Positions 1-9,989 of a DNA stretch of 40,645 nucleotides are shown in pieces. The notes under the pieces were generated by a model. It did not search any database, was not told where the DNA came from, and worked only from the letters and a program-made list of their open reading frames with translations. The stretch's first letter is position 1. Each line of letters starts with the position of its first letter. A program made the position numbers and the translations under genes. Source of the stretch: Lachnospiraceae bacterium (lineage in GTDB: Bacteria > Bacillota > Clostridia > Lachnospirales > Lachnospiraceae); NCBI GenBank assembly GCA_017540605.1, contig JAFYAS010000054.1, forward strand, positions 1-40,645, given 5' to 3'.

Positions 1-49
1 GTGTTTATTGTAACACATAACTATATGAAAGTCAAGTGAAAAATGCGAA

Positions 50-84
50 AAAAGCTCTGTTTTTCTAGCTTTTTTAGAGCTTTT
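50..84 (+). terminator. Weak hairpin, possible terminator of an upstream gene
   Basis: AAAAGCTCT (50-58) can pair with AGAGCTTTT (76-84), with a T-rich loop. No coding region is visible before it in the window. It may end a transcript that starts outside the window. The rest of 1-207 is AT-rich; apart from a small imperfect hairpin at 122-151 (CCGAC/GTCGG arms) I see nothing in it, and no convincing -35/-10 pair for the next gene. Confidence 0.3.
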
Positions 85-207
85 GACTGAAAAAAATATA
101 GTTATGAGATGGTGGATTTGGCCGACGAGTGAACAGTAACTCTTTTGTCGGATGTGTTGCACTTTTGTTGCTGTTAATGTGTTACAATTACAAAAGTATT
201 TTAGTTT

Positions 208-245
208 GGAACCATCATGACGAAGTCATGATTCGGAATGGTTCC
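208..245 (+). promoter_or_regulatory. Bulged stem-loop in the 5' leader of the large gene
   Basis: GGAACCAT (208-215) is the exact reverse complement of ATGGTTCC (238-245). Inside it CATGAC (216-221) pairs with GTCATG (225-230) around a GAA loop, leaving a 7-nt bulge at 231-237. The structure ends about 50 nt before the ribosome binding site of the gene at 308. There is no T-run, so it is not a simple terminator. A role in mRNA stability or protein binding is only inference. Confidence 0.45.
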
Positions 246-307
246 GATCGAGATGCCGCCTAACGAAGGTAGGGTCGATACATATTTTCACAAGGAGGAG
301 CATGTCA

Positions 308-3300
308 ATGAAAGAAATAGATATAGAGAATGTCGGTATACCAAACGGTGGAGCACAACCGGTAGATAATGATATCCGGGCAGAGGTTGATAAGATACTC
401 GCGGCATATCCTGAGGAGATAAGTCTCAATCAGGTATATGACGTTATTTCACTGTTTAATTCGTTTGGATCGCTATACCCGAAATCCAAAGATAAAATTG
501 ATGCGTTGATGGGTGATACTGTGCTCGCATTTACTGAGCTTCAGACTGGAAAGCCCTATGGCTTCGGACTTGTATCGACTTCTGAAAACAGTATGACGAC
601 CAATATGTTTATCAGGGATGAAGACGACAAAAAGAGATTGGCTACTTTAATAGCAAGAGCAGGAAAGATCTGTGAAGAGATCCTGCCGACTGTTAGGGCA
701 ATGCCTACTGTTTACACGAATGTTATCAAAACATATAAGGGTATGATAGATCAGTTAAAGAACGGTGATTATGACAGGCTATGCAAGGCTGATCATATGT
801 ATCCTTATGCCATGCAGTCTACTTTTTTGACTCTTCCGACAGATGAATTCTCAACAGGCTTTATCGACGAGAAGGGAAAGATCGTCTATGAAAATGATGC
901 AAGAAGATATAAAAAGCTGATGGATAAATATGATTTTATCGAACAGGCTTTGGACAGGCAGAACTTTATGGCCAATCACTATCTCTTCTATCAGGAGAAA
1001 AAGAAGGCAGGGACGCTGACGGATGAGGATGTGAGAGAGTTTAAGATCGCATATCGAGATTTTTTGGATGGTCAGAAGCGACATTTTACCAAGATAAAAA
1101 AGATCACCATGGAGGACAAGGATGTTGCCGAGAACCGTTCTGCCATAGGAAATAAATCTTTTCTGATGAATTGGACAACAAGCCGATTTGGAGATCCTGT
1201 ATTCAAAGAGGTAGAGCTTTCAAATACATTTATTGAAAATGGTTGGCCTGAGGATGATATCGGCTTTCTTAGGCAGCTTACGAGAGTTTACAATTCCCTT
1301 CAGGTCGTGGCAACTGCGAAGCAGGGCTATAAAAAAGAAGATAAGGATAAAGCTCTTGATGCACTCGCTATTTTTGATCCGGCATACAGAAAGATCATGT
1401 CAGAAAAGATCAGTACTCCCAAGGAGCGTATGGATTTGATCAATGCCATTACTCCCGGTATCAATGCATATCTCACCTTGGGTAAGGCTATGGTCGGAAA
1501 TCTTGACGACAGAAGAATATACAAGGATGATGTGATAAAGGAGCTTCTTTCGAATGTTACCAATAGGCTGGTTTTACCATCTGAGGTTGGAAGTGTGCCG
1601 ATCAGAAGTGAGTTGGAATATAGAGATGCTTTTTCGGATAAGGAGAAAGCCGATAGAGCACGCGAGATCTATAAAAATCTGCCGACACTTGAGGAGAAGT
1701 TTGATTTTTTGGTAAAATACAATACTTTTAAGATACATCAGGGTTCTCTCCATGATGAAGTAAGCGATGAGGAGAGTCGTGCTTATGATGATATACTTAA
1801 GAGCTTTAAGCGTGATTACCTTTCTTCCGGTGATTCCGGATACAGGGCGCGCGTATTAAAGGTTCTCGGCAGAAGATATGCCGAAATATCGGATGCTATG
1901 TATCTTGATTCAAAGAAGATCGTTGATAGTCTTCCTGCAGATGATAAGAGAAGGCAGATGAAGGGGGATTATTATGCAAGAATGTGTTCAGATGCAGGAG
2001 CATATCTTCCTGCGCTCAACGAGCTTTCCAATGAAATATCCTATCATTTGGATACGGATAAAGGTTTTATCAGTGATATAAAGAAGCGTATGGATTTTAC
2101 CAACGATACCACCTATTCCGATATTGCTGCTATGGTCGGAATAACTGATCCTACGCAGATTCAGCTTTTTGCAAATGGTGAAAATGCATCTGTTGATGAG
2201 AAGGTGAGTGTTGCCATCCAAACTGCATATTTCGGAACAAAGCTCACCCCTGATGAGATATTAAAGCATGCATCCGAGGTTTATTCAAGGGCAATACAGT
2301 TCAAGTTCAGATACGAAGGACTTAGGCATGTATATTCCAAAAAAGGCTATACTCCGGAGGAGATAGAGAAGCGAACTCTTATGATGACTCAAAACAGAGA
2401 AGAGTTAGGTGGAGAGAAAAAGATCGAAGAATGGATCGCAGAGAATTCAAAGATGCTTGAGGCTCGTAAGGTATCGGGTATGCTTAAGGCCAGATACGAT
2501 CTTTATGAGACATACTATAGAGACTATATGGAAAAGAAGCCTCTTATGGATGCATCTAAGGCGAGAAAAGAGCTGCCGGCAGAGGAGGCTTATCCATTTA
2601 TATTTGCAAAGAATCAAGAGGGAGGTTATATAAATACAGGGAAACCTGCAAAAGACCAGATCGATCAGATGATAATCGATCTGGATATCAATCCCCAAGC
2701 TTCACTTTATCATTCCGTGAATGAGCGCATCAACCTTCTTGCGGTAAATGATAACGGTAAGGTTAGCATGGATGCCATAGGAATCCCCAATCTGTCAGGG
2801 TTAGATTCTATTTTTACTCTGTGGGTGCTTGGTGCGCACCCGGAGGTAGATATCAATGAGATCACATGCTTTGAAGAGGATCCTGCTCTTGTTGAAGGAT
2901 TTAGAGCATTTTGTGAGGCTAATCCAACAGCTCTTGCTGACAGTGAGGAAGCATTTGTTGCTGCTGTAGAGAAATGGGGAGAGGTGTTTAAAACCGCAAC
3001 GGACAGAATGAAGAGTTTTACTTTCCCGAGCGGAGACCATTCGGATCTGGATATCATAAAGAAAAACATGGAGATCCTTAATAAACTTGCGAAACTTCCA
3101 TTAAACTTTATTCAGGAGAAGGATCGAATCTTTAAAAACAGACATGGAGTATTTGCTCCAGGTGTGGTGGCTGATAAGATCGGACAGAATGAATATGAGG
3201 ATATGATGAGATTTTGGGGCTCTGTTAGTAATCTGGTGGCACCGATAGAGGACGCTTATTTTAAGTCGGTCACTTCCGAAATGGAAGTATCAGCGGGAAC

Positions 3301-5443
3301 ATGCTATGAGAAGCTCTTTGTAAAGGCGGTAAACAGAGCGATAACTGCGGGATTCATGAAGAAGGTCGAGGGAAAGTCTCTTTCTGAGAGTACAAAGATC
3401 ATGGGAGCAAAGTCTGATTATATGTACACCCTGGTGTCGAATATTCCTGTTATGATGGAAGGGGGAGAAATAAATCCTGCTTACGCTGAGCTTATTGATT
3501 TTGACAGGAAAGATGTAGTTGATTATCTGAAAGGAAAGAATAAAGAAAACTTTGAGAAAAAGATAGATTCGTTATTGGAAAAGCTTGATGTGCGTTTTAA
3601 GAAGGATCATCTTATAAAAGAGAGTACATCAGCCAATCTGGCGTTTCGAAGGAATAATTTAAGAGGAGAGGCGAAGCAGATAATTGAAAACATGCCTGAT
3701 ACTGCAGAAGCAGTAACAGAATTTGTAAGATCAGACAGACCCATTGACTGTTATGGCGATGATATACATGATAAGTATAAACCCTATGAATTTATAAGGC
3801 TCACTATGGGGCAATTATTTTCAGAGAATTATTCGAGCTGCATCCATGCCGCGGGATTAAAGAGGATGGATGCGATACTTGTTGATGGCAAGACTCCTGC
3901 AGAGATGTGGGGTAAAAAGTATGGAAAGCTCGACCCCAAAACAAGGGACAGATGTATTGAATTGGAATTGATAAGGAGTATTGCAAAGGGTGAAAAGTCT
4001 GTTTCTATCAAGACCTTCGGATATGATGGCACAAATAAAATCAAGGTTATTGGAACTACCGTGATCAATAGATCAGCTGCGGATCTTCGTAACCTTAAAA
4101 GGGATTATCTGGTTATGAAGACCGGATTATCAAAGATCGAAGACAAACTTAAGGCTTATCAGGATGTACTACTTACTACACATGAGAACAAGAATGTGGA
4201 GGCGGCAAGACAGGAGATAGGTCGTGTTGGATCGGATCTATATAAGAATATGGAGAGAACCCTTAATCTTGCGCTTAAGGCTGTCAGAAATCCGAATCAG
4301 ACTTTGAAGGGTATCGAGAGTAAGCTGCGAGATTTCAAAGAAGCCTCTACAGAATACTATCAGGAAAGAAAGAGCTATTTCAGAAAGAGAAAGCAGGAAG
4401 GCAGAGACAGGATCGGGATTGCAGAAGCTGCAGCTAATGATATGCCTAATATCATGATGACCTTTGAGGATCTTGCAAGATCTTTAAAGTCAGATATTCA
4501 GGTGAATGAATCTTTGACCTTTTCTGAGGCAAGAATATCTGATATGGGAGAATTCCTTCAAAATTCCGACTTTGCTACCAAGCTTGATGGAACCTATGGA
4601 CTCAAGGATCATACCATCAGCGAGGAGGAAAGAAATGAAAGATATAACGCAACATATTCACTTGCGAGTGAAAAGGTTAAGGTTGTAAGCGCTCTGAACA
4701 AGGGACTTGAGGACATGAAGAAGAAGGCGTCAGACCTTGTTAAGAAGAACCCGAGAGAGAAAGCTGATCCCTATGATATGGCTATAGCCTGCGCTGTTGA
4801 TGATTACATGAAGAGGATAGAGACAGGTTTAGAGAATGAACAGCAGGCAGCAGATCTTAAAGCGGAGATAGAGCAGAGCTTTAACTCAGGTGCATTCAAA
4901 AGAGATGCTTTAAAGCTTTCTAAAAACCTCGTATTCCAAGATGTGGTAAAGCACAACAGAACTACCTTCAACAGCGAATGGAAGAAGATACAGAAAAAGA
5001 CGGATGAATCCATTGCAAATATGAACGACATCCTCCAATCCATGATAACTAAAGATCATGATATGTCCAGATACATAATCAGCGGATCATTCTCTAAGGA
5101 TGCTGTTATCAAGAACGGACCTGAAGCCTTAGCCAAGAAGTATGACAGACTTGGAGATATCGTGTCGATGCAGATACTTACAGATCCTGCGAATAGGGTA
5201 GTGGTTCAGGCCATAGAATCCGGAAGGATAGATTTCAAAGAGGTTGTAAAAAATACAATAGACTGCCTTAAGCAAAACAGGGTTCTTGATCCGGCAAAGC
5301 TTGATCTCGGAAGCCTTAGAGAATCCATCTGTAACGGAGATCTTATGAGACTTACAAAAGAAGCGGTGGTGAAGCAGGCAGGTAACAAGACAAAGCAATA
5401 TTCTCCTCAGGTGAAGAAGGATACTCCGGTGAGGACAAGGTGA
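308..5443 (+). CDS. Large soluble protein of unknown function (1,711 aa)
   Basis: I do not recognise this protein. The start at 308 is chosen because AAGGAGGAG (292-300) lies a normal 9 nt from it, whereas an ATG at 302 is only 3 nt away. I see no signal peptide and no membrane segment. The sequence is rich in K, E, D and R and reads as mostly helical, with long charged stretches in the last third (about residues 1,230-1,500) that could form coiled coils. No Walker, HD, kinase, protease or nuclease motif stands out. A less helical stretch near residues 1,170-1,250, with VDGKTPAEMWGKKYG, looks like a compact domain. The gene has its own leader and a strong terminator, so it is probably monocistronic. 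Codon use resembles its neighbours, which gives no sign of recent transfer. The size suggests a scaffold, a structural protein or a multidomain effector, but none of these can be supported. Confidence 0.9.
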   Translation: MKEIDIENVGIPNGGAQPVDNDIRAEVDKILAAYPEEISLNQVYDVISLFNSFGSLYPKSKDKIDALMGDTVLAFTELQTGKPYGFGLVSTSENSMTTNMFIRDEDDKKRLATLIARAGKICEEILPTVRAMPTVYTNVIKTYKGMIDQLKNGDYDRLCKADHMYPYAMQSTFLTLPTDEFSTGFIDEKGKIVYENDARRYKKLMDKYDFIEQALDRQNFMANHYLFYQEKKKAGTLTDEDVREFKIAYRDFLDGQKRHFTKIKKITMEDKDVAENRSAIGNKSFLMNWTTSRFGDPVFKEVELSNTFIENGWPEDDIGFLRQLTRVYNSLQVVATAKQGYKKEDKDKALDALAIFDPAYRKIMSEKISTPKERMDLINAITPGINAYLTLGKAMVGNLDDRRIYKDDVIKELLSNVTNRLVLPSEVGSVPIRSELEYRDAFSDKEKADRAREIYKNLPTLEEKFDFLVKYNTFKIHQGSLHDEVSDEESRAYDDILKSFKRDYLSSGDSGYRARVLKVLGRRYAEISDAMYLDSKKIVDSLPADDKRRQMKGDYYARMCSDAGAYLPALNELSNEISYHLDTDKGFISDIKKRMDFTNDTTYSDIAAMVGITDPTQIQLFANGENASVDEKVSVAIQTAYFGTKLTPDEILKHASEVYSRAIQFKFRYEGLRHVYSKKGYTPEEIEKRTLMMTQNREELGGEKKIEEWIAENSKMLEARKVSGMLKARYDLYETYYRDYMEKKPLMDASKARKELPAEEAYPFIFAKNQEGGYINTGKPAKDQIDQMIIDLDINPQASLYHSVNERINLLAVNDNGKVSMDAIGIPNLSGLDSIFTLWVLGAHPEVDINEITCFEEDPALVEGFRAFCEANPTALADSEEAFVAAVEKWGEVFKTATDRMKSFTFPSGDHSDLDIIKKNMEILNKLAKLPLNFIQEKDRIFKNRHGVFAPGVVADKIGQNEYEDMMRFWGSVSNLVAPIEDAYFKSVTSEMEVSAGTCYEKLFVKAVNRAITAGFMKKVEGKSLSESTKIMGAKSDYMYTLVSNIPVMMEGGEINPAYAELIDFDRKDVVDYLKGKNKENFEKKIDSLLEKLDVRFKKDHLIKESTSANLAFRRNNLRGEAKQIIENMPDTAEAVTEFVRSDRPIDCYGDDIHDKYKPYEFIRLTMGQLFSENYSSCIHAAGLKRMDAILVDGKTPAEMWGKKYGKLDPKTRDRCIELELIRSIAKGEKSVSIKTFGYDGTNKIKVIGTTVINRSAADLRNLKRDYLVMKTGLSKIEDKLKAYQDVLLTTHENKNVEAARQEIGRVGSDLYKNMERTLNLALKAVRNPNQTLKGIESKLRDFKEASTEYYQERKSYFRKRKQEGRDRIGIAEAAANDMPNIMMTFEDLARSLKSDIQVNESLTFSEARISDMGEFLQNSDFATKLDGTYGLKDHTISEEERNERYNATYSLASEKVKVVSALNKGLEDMKKKASDLVKKNPREKADPYDMAIACAVDDYMKRIETGLENEQQAADLKAEIEQSFNSGAFKRDALKLSKNLVFQDVVKHNRTTFNSEWKKIQKKTDESIANMNDILQSMITKDHDMSRYIISGSFSKDAVIKNGPEALAKKYDRLGDIVSMQILTDPANRVVVQAIESGRIDFKEVVKNTIDCLKQNRVLDPAKLDLGSLRESICNGDLMRLTKEAVVKQAGNKTKQYSPQVKKDTPVRTR

Positions 5444-5458
5444 TTGAAGAGTATTTTA

Positions 5459-5507
5459 GTCTCACAGACCGGCGATAATGTCGGTTTGTGAGACTTTTGT
5501 TGTTTTA
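5459..5507 (+). terminator. Strong terminator of the large gene
   Basis: GTCTCACAGACCGGC (5459-5473) pairs with GTCGGTTTGTGAGAC (5480-5494) over 15 positions including two G-U pairs, loop GATAAT, followed by TTTTGTTGTTTT. It lies 15 nt after the stop codon. Confidence 0.9.
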
Positions 5508-5540
5508 TACAACTTTTTTTTTGCGTTCACAAAGTCTTCA

Positions 5541-5569
5541 TTGGAAAAATTACTTTTTAGTGGTATAAT
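5541..5569 (+). promoter_or_regulatory. ftsH promoter, extended -10 type
   Basis: TTGGAA (5541-5546), a 17-nt spacer and TATAAT (5564-5569), with TGG directly before the -10 box. It lies between the terminator at 5459 and the ftsH ribosome binding site, so transcription of the ftsH group probably starts here. Confidence 0.8.
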
Positions 5570-5592
5570 TGAAATGTTTTTTAGGAGGTTCT

Positions 5593-7593
<2,001 letters not shown>

Positions 7594-8376
7594 ATGGGTA
7601 AAATGAGAACTATGAATTGCCAGCCCCTGGCAGATCTTATCAGAAAAGCAAAGGGTGACAGATCATTAAAGCAATACAGTCTTGACTGTGGTATCAGCGT
7701 GTCCAATCTTTCCAAAATGATGAACAATAAGATGCCATACCTTCCCGGACCAAGGACCATTGCTAAGTTGACACTGGGAGATGCCAAGCCCCAGAATGGT
7801 GTAACATATACTGATATGATGCTTGCAGCAGGCTTTCAGATCCCTGAGACAAAGGAAGGACTCACTGTGGATGCTGCACTTGATCAGGTGTCAAACGGTG
7901 AGGGCGAGGCTATGTTCACCCGTATGATGTCATACTACGAGAATATCAAAAGATATGATATTTCTCCTGAGCAGACCAGACTTGAGAAGCTTGCCAAGGG
8001 TATCATTCTCGGTCATGTAGCAAATGAGTCTATTTCATTTTCTTATGATGATACAGAGGTGGATACCGAATTTGTTCCCGATCTGAGATTAAAGCTTGTA
8101 AACAATGAATTTGATTATTGGTGGATAGAGGTAAAGAGCTATGGCAACAGCGAGATGAGCGTGTTCCAGATCCTCGGTATCGCCGCTTCAGTTCCTGCAG
8201 ATAAGAAGAGAAAGTTCTCCATAGCCATAGATTCTGCAAATCTTTACGAAAAGCTGATAGATTTTAAGGATAAGACAAGTATGAATGCCAATGTTTCCAT
8301 TATTCTGGTTGATGTGGAAAAGGCTGAGATAGTTAAGGAAGAGTTTATCGCAAGGTCGAAAAAGTCTGCCAAGTAA
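7594..8376 (+). CDS. HTH protein with C-terminal PD-(D/E)xK-like nuclease core
   Basis: A 260-aa protein whose ATG directly follows the ftsH stop; the ribosome binding site GAGGAGG lies within the end of ftsH. Residues about 10-60 look like a helix-turn-helix of the XRE/Cro kind (SLKQYSLDCGISVSNLSKMM). Residues about 125-255 contain VPD (161-163), then 15 residues, then WIEVK (177-181), and Q192 on the following helix: P162-D163...E179-V-K181...Q192. This spacing matches the PD-(D/E)xK restriction-endonuclease-like fold, where D, E and K bind metal. It suggests a DNA-binding nuclease, or a regulator with a degenerate nuclease domain. The domain call rests on motif spacing only. The position between ftsH and a papain-like protein is notable. 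The family may simply be an uncharacterised Lachnospiraceae regulator. Confidence 0.9.
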   Translation: MGKMRTMNCQPLADLIRKAKGDRSLKQYSLDCGISVSNLSKMMNNKMPYLPGPRTIAKLTLGDAKPQNGVTYTDMMLAAGFQIPETKEGLTVDAALDQVSNGEGEAMFTRMMSYYENIKRYDISPEQTRLEKLAKGIILGHVANESISFSYDDTEVDTEFVPDLRLKLVNNEFDYWWIEVKSYGNSEMSVFQILGIAASVPADKKRKFSIAIDSANLYEKLIDFKDKTSMNANVSIILVDVEKAEIVKEEFIARSKKSAK

Positions 8377-8393
8377 ATTTAGGTGGTTTATAA

Positions 8394-9149
8394 ATGGCTG
8401 ATAAAAATAAGGGTGGAGCTAAGGGCTTTATTCCGGGTTTTGTTTCGGACAAGCTTGTGATCGGTTTTTTGGACTTTACATCAAAGCTTCAAAGACCGAA
8501 GGAGGACCTTATTGAGCTTCACTATGAATACAACAAGGATATTTGGAAGACCTCAAAAAACAAGTGTATGAAGGCCTACAAGCAAAAGTGGTATATAGAG
8601 AAACAGAGCGAGTTAAAGGGACTTTTATACGGCAAGGGCAACCAAAGGAAAGACAAGAGATATCTTAAGGGACGCAACCTTACCGCAGCTGAGAATTCCT
8701 GCACTGTTATAGCTGTCTACAATGCTTTGGTGTCCCTTTGTCATGGTAAGGTGCTTGTGGATCTTCCTGATCTCATAAAGACATTTGAAAAGAGGGGCAT
8801 TGCCTATGGAGGCTACTACGGTACATCTGTAAAGGCCATGATGCGTTTTTTTGAGAACAACAAGATTGTCACGGAGATGTATATAGGAAAGATGATCGAT
8901 GATGATGTCATAGATGATATCGACAGATGCTTTGATACATTTGTGATGACGGCATACAACAACAAACACGATATAACAGATATGATCCATACTGTGTGTA
9001 TCACCAAGGAAAAGGAAGGATATGTGATTCACAACGAGGATGGCGGAAAGACCTACAGCTCACTTAAGGATGCGGTAAGAGGCTTCCGTGAGGGTCGTGG
9101 AAGAGTCATGATGATCTCAGGGCTTGGAAGACCTCAGTATCTGGAATAA
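8394..9149 (+). CDS. Putative C39-like (papain-fold) cysteine peptidase, cytoplasmic
   Basis: A 251-aa protein preceded by AGGTGG, 17 nt after the HTH/nuclease-like gene. I do not know this family by name. The second half has the layout of a papain-like, peptidase C39-type domain: AENSCTVIAVYNAL (candidate nucleophile C103 at the start of a helix), then DMIHTVCI (H199) on a strand, then YVIHNEDGG (N214 or D216) on the next strand. The first ~95 residues are basic and charged and have no signal peptide or membrane segment, so the protein should be cytoplasmic. C39 domains often process peptides at GG sites, but no ABC transporter or leader peptide is nearby. The domain could also be a non-catalytic or amide-forming relative. 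Confidence 0.85.
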   Translation: MADKNKGGAKGFIPGFVSDKLVIGFLDFTSKLQRPKEDLIELHYEYNKDIWKTSKNKCMKAYKQKWYIEKQSELKGLLYGKGNQRKDKRYLKGRNLTAAENSCTVIAVYNALVSLCHGKVLVDLPDLIKTFEKRGIAYGGYYGTSVKAMMRFFENNKIVTEMYIGKMIDDDVIDDIDRCFDTFVMTAYNNKHDITDMIHTVCITKEKEGYVIHNEDGGKTYSSLKDAVRGFREGRGRVMMISGLGRPQYLE

Positions 9150-9174
9150 TGTGAAAAAGAAGGAAGTGGGATTT

Positions 9175-9708
9175 ATGGAATGCTTTGATCTGTATGATAA
9201 GGACAGGATAAAGACTGGAAAGATTCTTGAAAGAGGAAATCGTGTACCCAAGGGATATTTCAGGCTTGTGATCCATGTCTGTATCTTCAATACAAAGGGT
9301 GAGATGCTCATCCAGAGAAGAGAGCCTAAAAAGGACGGCTGGGCAGGCATGTGGGATATCTCAGCCGGCGGTAGTGCGGTATGCGGAGACAATTCTCAGA
9401 CTGCAGCTGAGAGAGAAGTAAAGGAAGAGCTTGGGATAGATATATCTCTTGAGGGTGTAAGACCGGCTCTGACCATTCATTTTGATGAGGGCTTCAATGA
9501 TATTTATACCGTGATAAAGGATGTGGAGCTTTCTGATCTTAAGCTTCAGGAGTGCGAAGTGTGTGATGCCAGATGGGCAAGTGAAGAGGAGATTCTTTCT
9601 ATGCTTGATAGTGGTGAATTTGTATCGTACACCAAGTCACTGATTCCTCTGCTTTTCTTTATGCGCAATCACAATGGCGCTTTTGCCAAGGATGATCCTA
9701 CAAAATGA
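9175..9708 (+). CDS. Nudix hydrolase
   Basis: A 177-aa protein. Start 9175 is chosen because AGGAAG (9161-9166) lies 8 nt upstream; the longer frame from TTG 9124 overlaps the previous gene and has no such site. The Nudix box is at residues 66-88: G66, x5, D72, x7, REVKEELGI. Asp replaces the usual Glu at position 72. The N-terminal part (HVCIFNTKGEMLIQRRE, WDISAGG) resembles the YfcD / isopentenyl-diphosphate isomerase-like branch, which hydrolyses or rearranges diphosphate substrates. The real substrate cannot be read from the sequence. It closes the ftsH operon by position (25 nt after the preceding stop). Confidence 0.93.
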   Translation: MECFDLYDKDRIKTGKILERGNRVPKGYFRLVIHVCIFNTKGEMLIQRREPKKDGWAGMWDISAGGSAVCGDNSQTAAEREVKEELGIDISLEGVRPALTIHFDEGFNDIYTVIKDVELSDLKLQECEVCDARWASEEEILSMLDSGEFVSYTKSLIPLLFFMRNHNGAFAKDDPTK

Positions 9709-9783
9709 TAATGTGTAAAATGCTTAATACTTACCAATAAAAGAACTCTTTTGTTGTATATATTGTAGAAAATATTTTTTTGG

Positions 9784-9812
9784 TTGAATTTTGCCACAAG
9801 ATATAGTAATAT
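9784..9812 (+). promoter_or_regulatory. Possible promoter before the 9872-9968 leader
   Basis: TTGAAT (9784-9789), 17-nt spacer, TAATAT (9807-9812). Both boxes match only 4 of 6 positions. The surroundings are very AT-rich, so chance matches are likely. Apart from this and the leader below, 9709-9989 holds nothing I can name. Confidence 0.35.
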
Positions 9813-9871
9813 AAGTATAAGGATATTTACATCCTAGTGATATATACTGTAAAGATTGATATGATTATTAC

Positions 9872-9968
9872 GAGGGTTCGATATATGATTTTTGGTACCA
9901 TATAGCAACTCCCCCAGCTATATTGTTAAGCCGGTAAGTAGATAGATACTTGCCGGCTTTCTTTTTTA
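9872..9968 (+). promoter_or_regulatory. Structured leader with alternative stems and a terminator, candidate riboswitch or attenuator
   Basis: A terminator-like hairpin, AAGCCGGTAAGTA (9928-9940) with TACTTGCCGGCTT (9947-9959) followed by CTTTTTTATT, lies only ~20 nt before the next start codon. Just upstream are two mutually exclusive stems: TATATG (9882-9887) with CATATA (9899-9904), and ATATAGC (9900-9906) with GCTATAT (9917-9923). They share 9900-9904. A GAGGGTT element (9872-9878) faces AACTCCC (9907-9913). I do not match it to a known riboswitch class. It could also simply be the terminator of the upstream operon. Confidence 0.5.
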
Positions 9969-9989
9969 TTCTTATGAGAGGTATATTAT

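Noticed and set aside
2710-3069. 119-codon minus-strand frame within the large gene
   Set aside because: No ribosome binding site and full overlap with the long plus-strand gene; it is a shadow frame.
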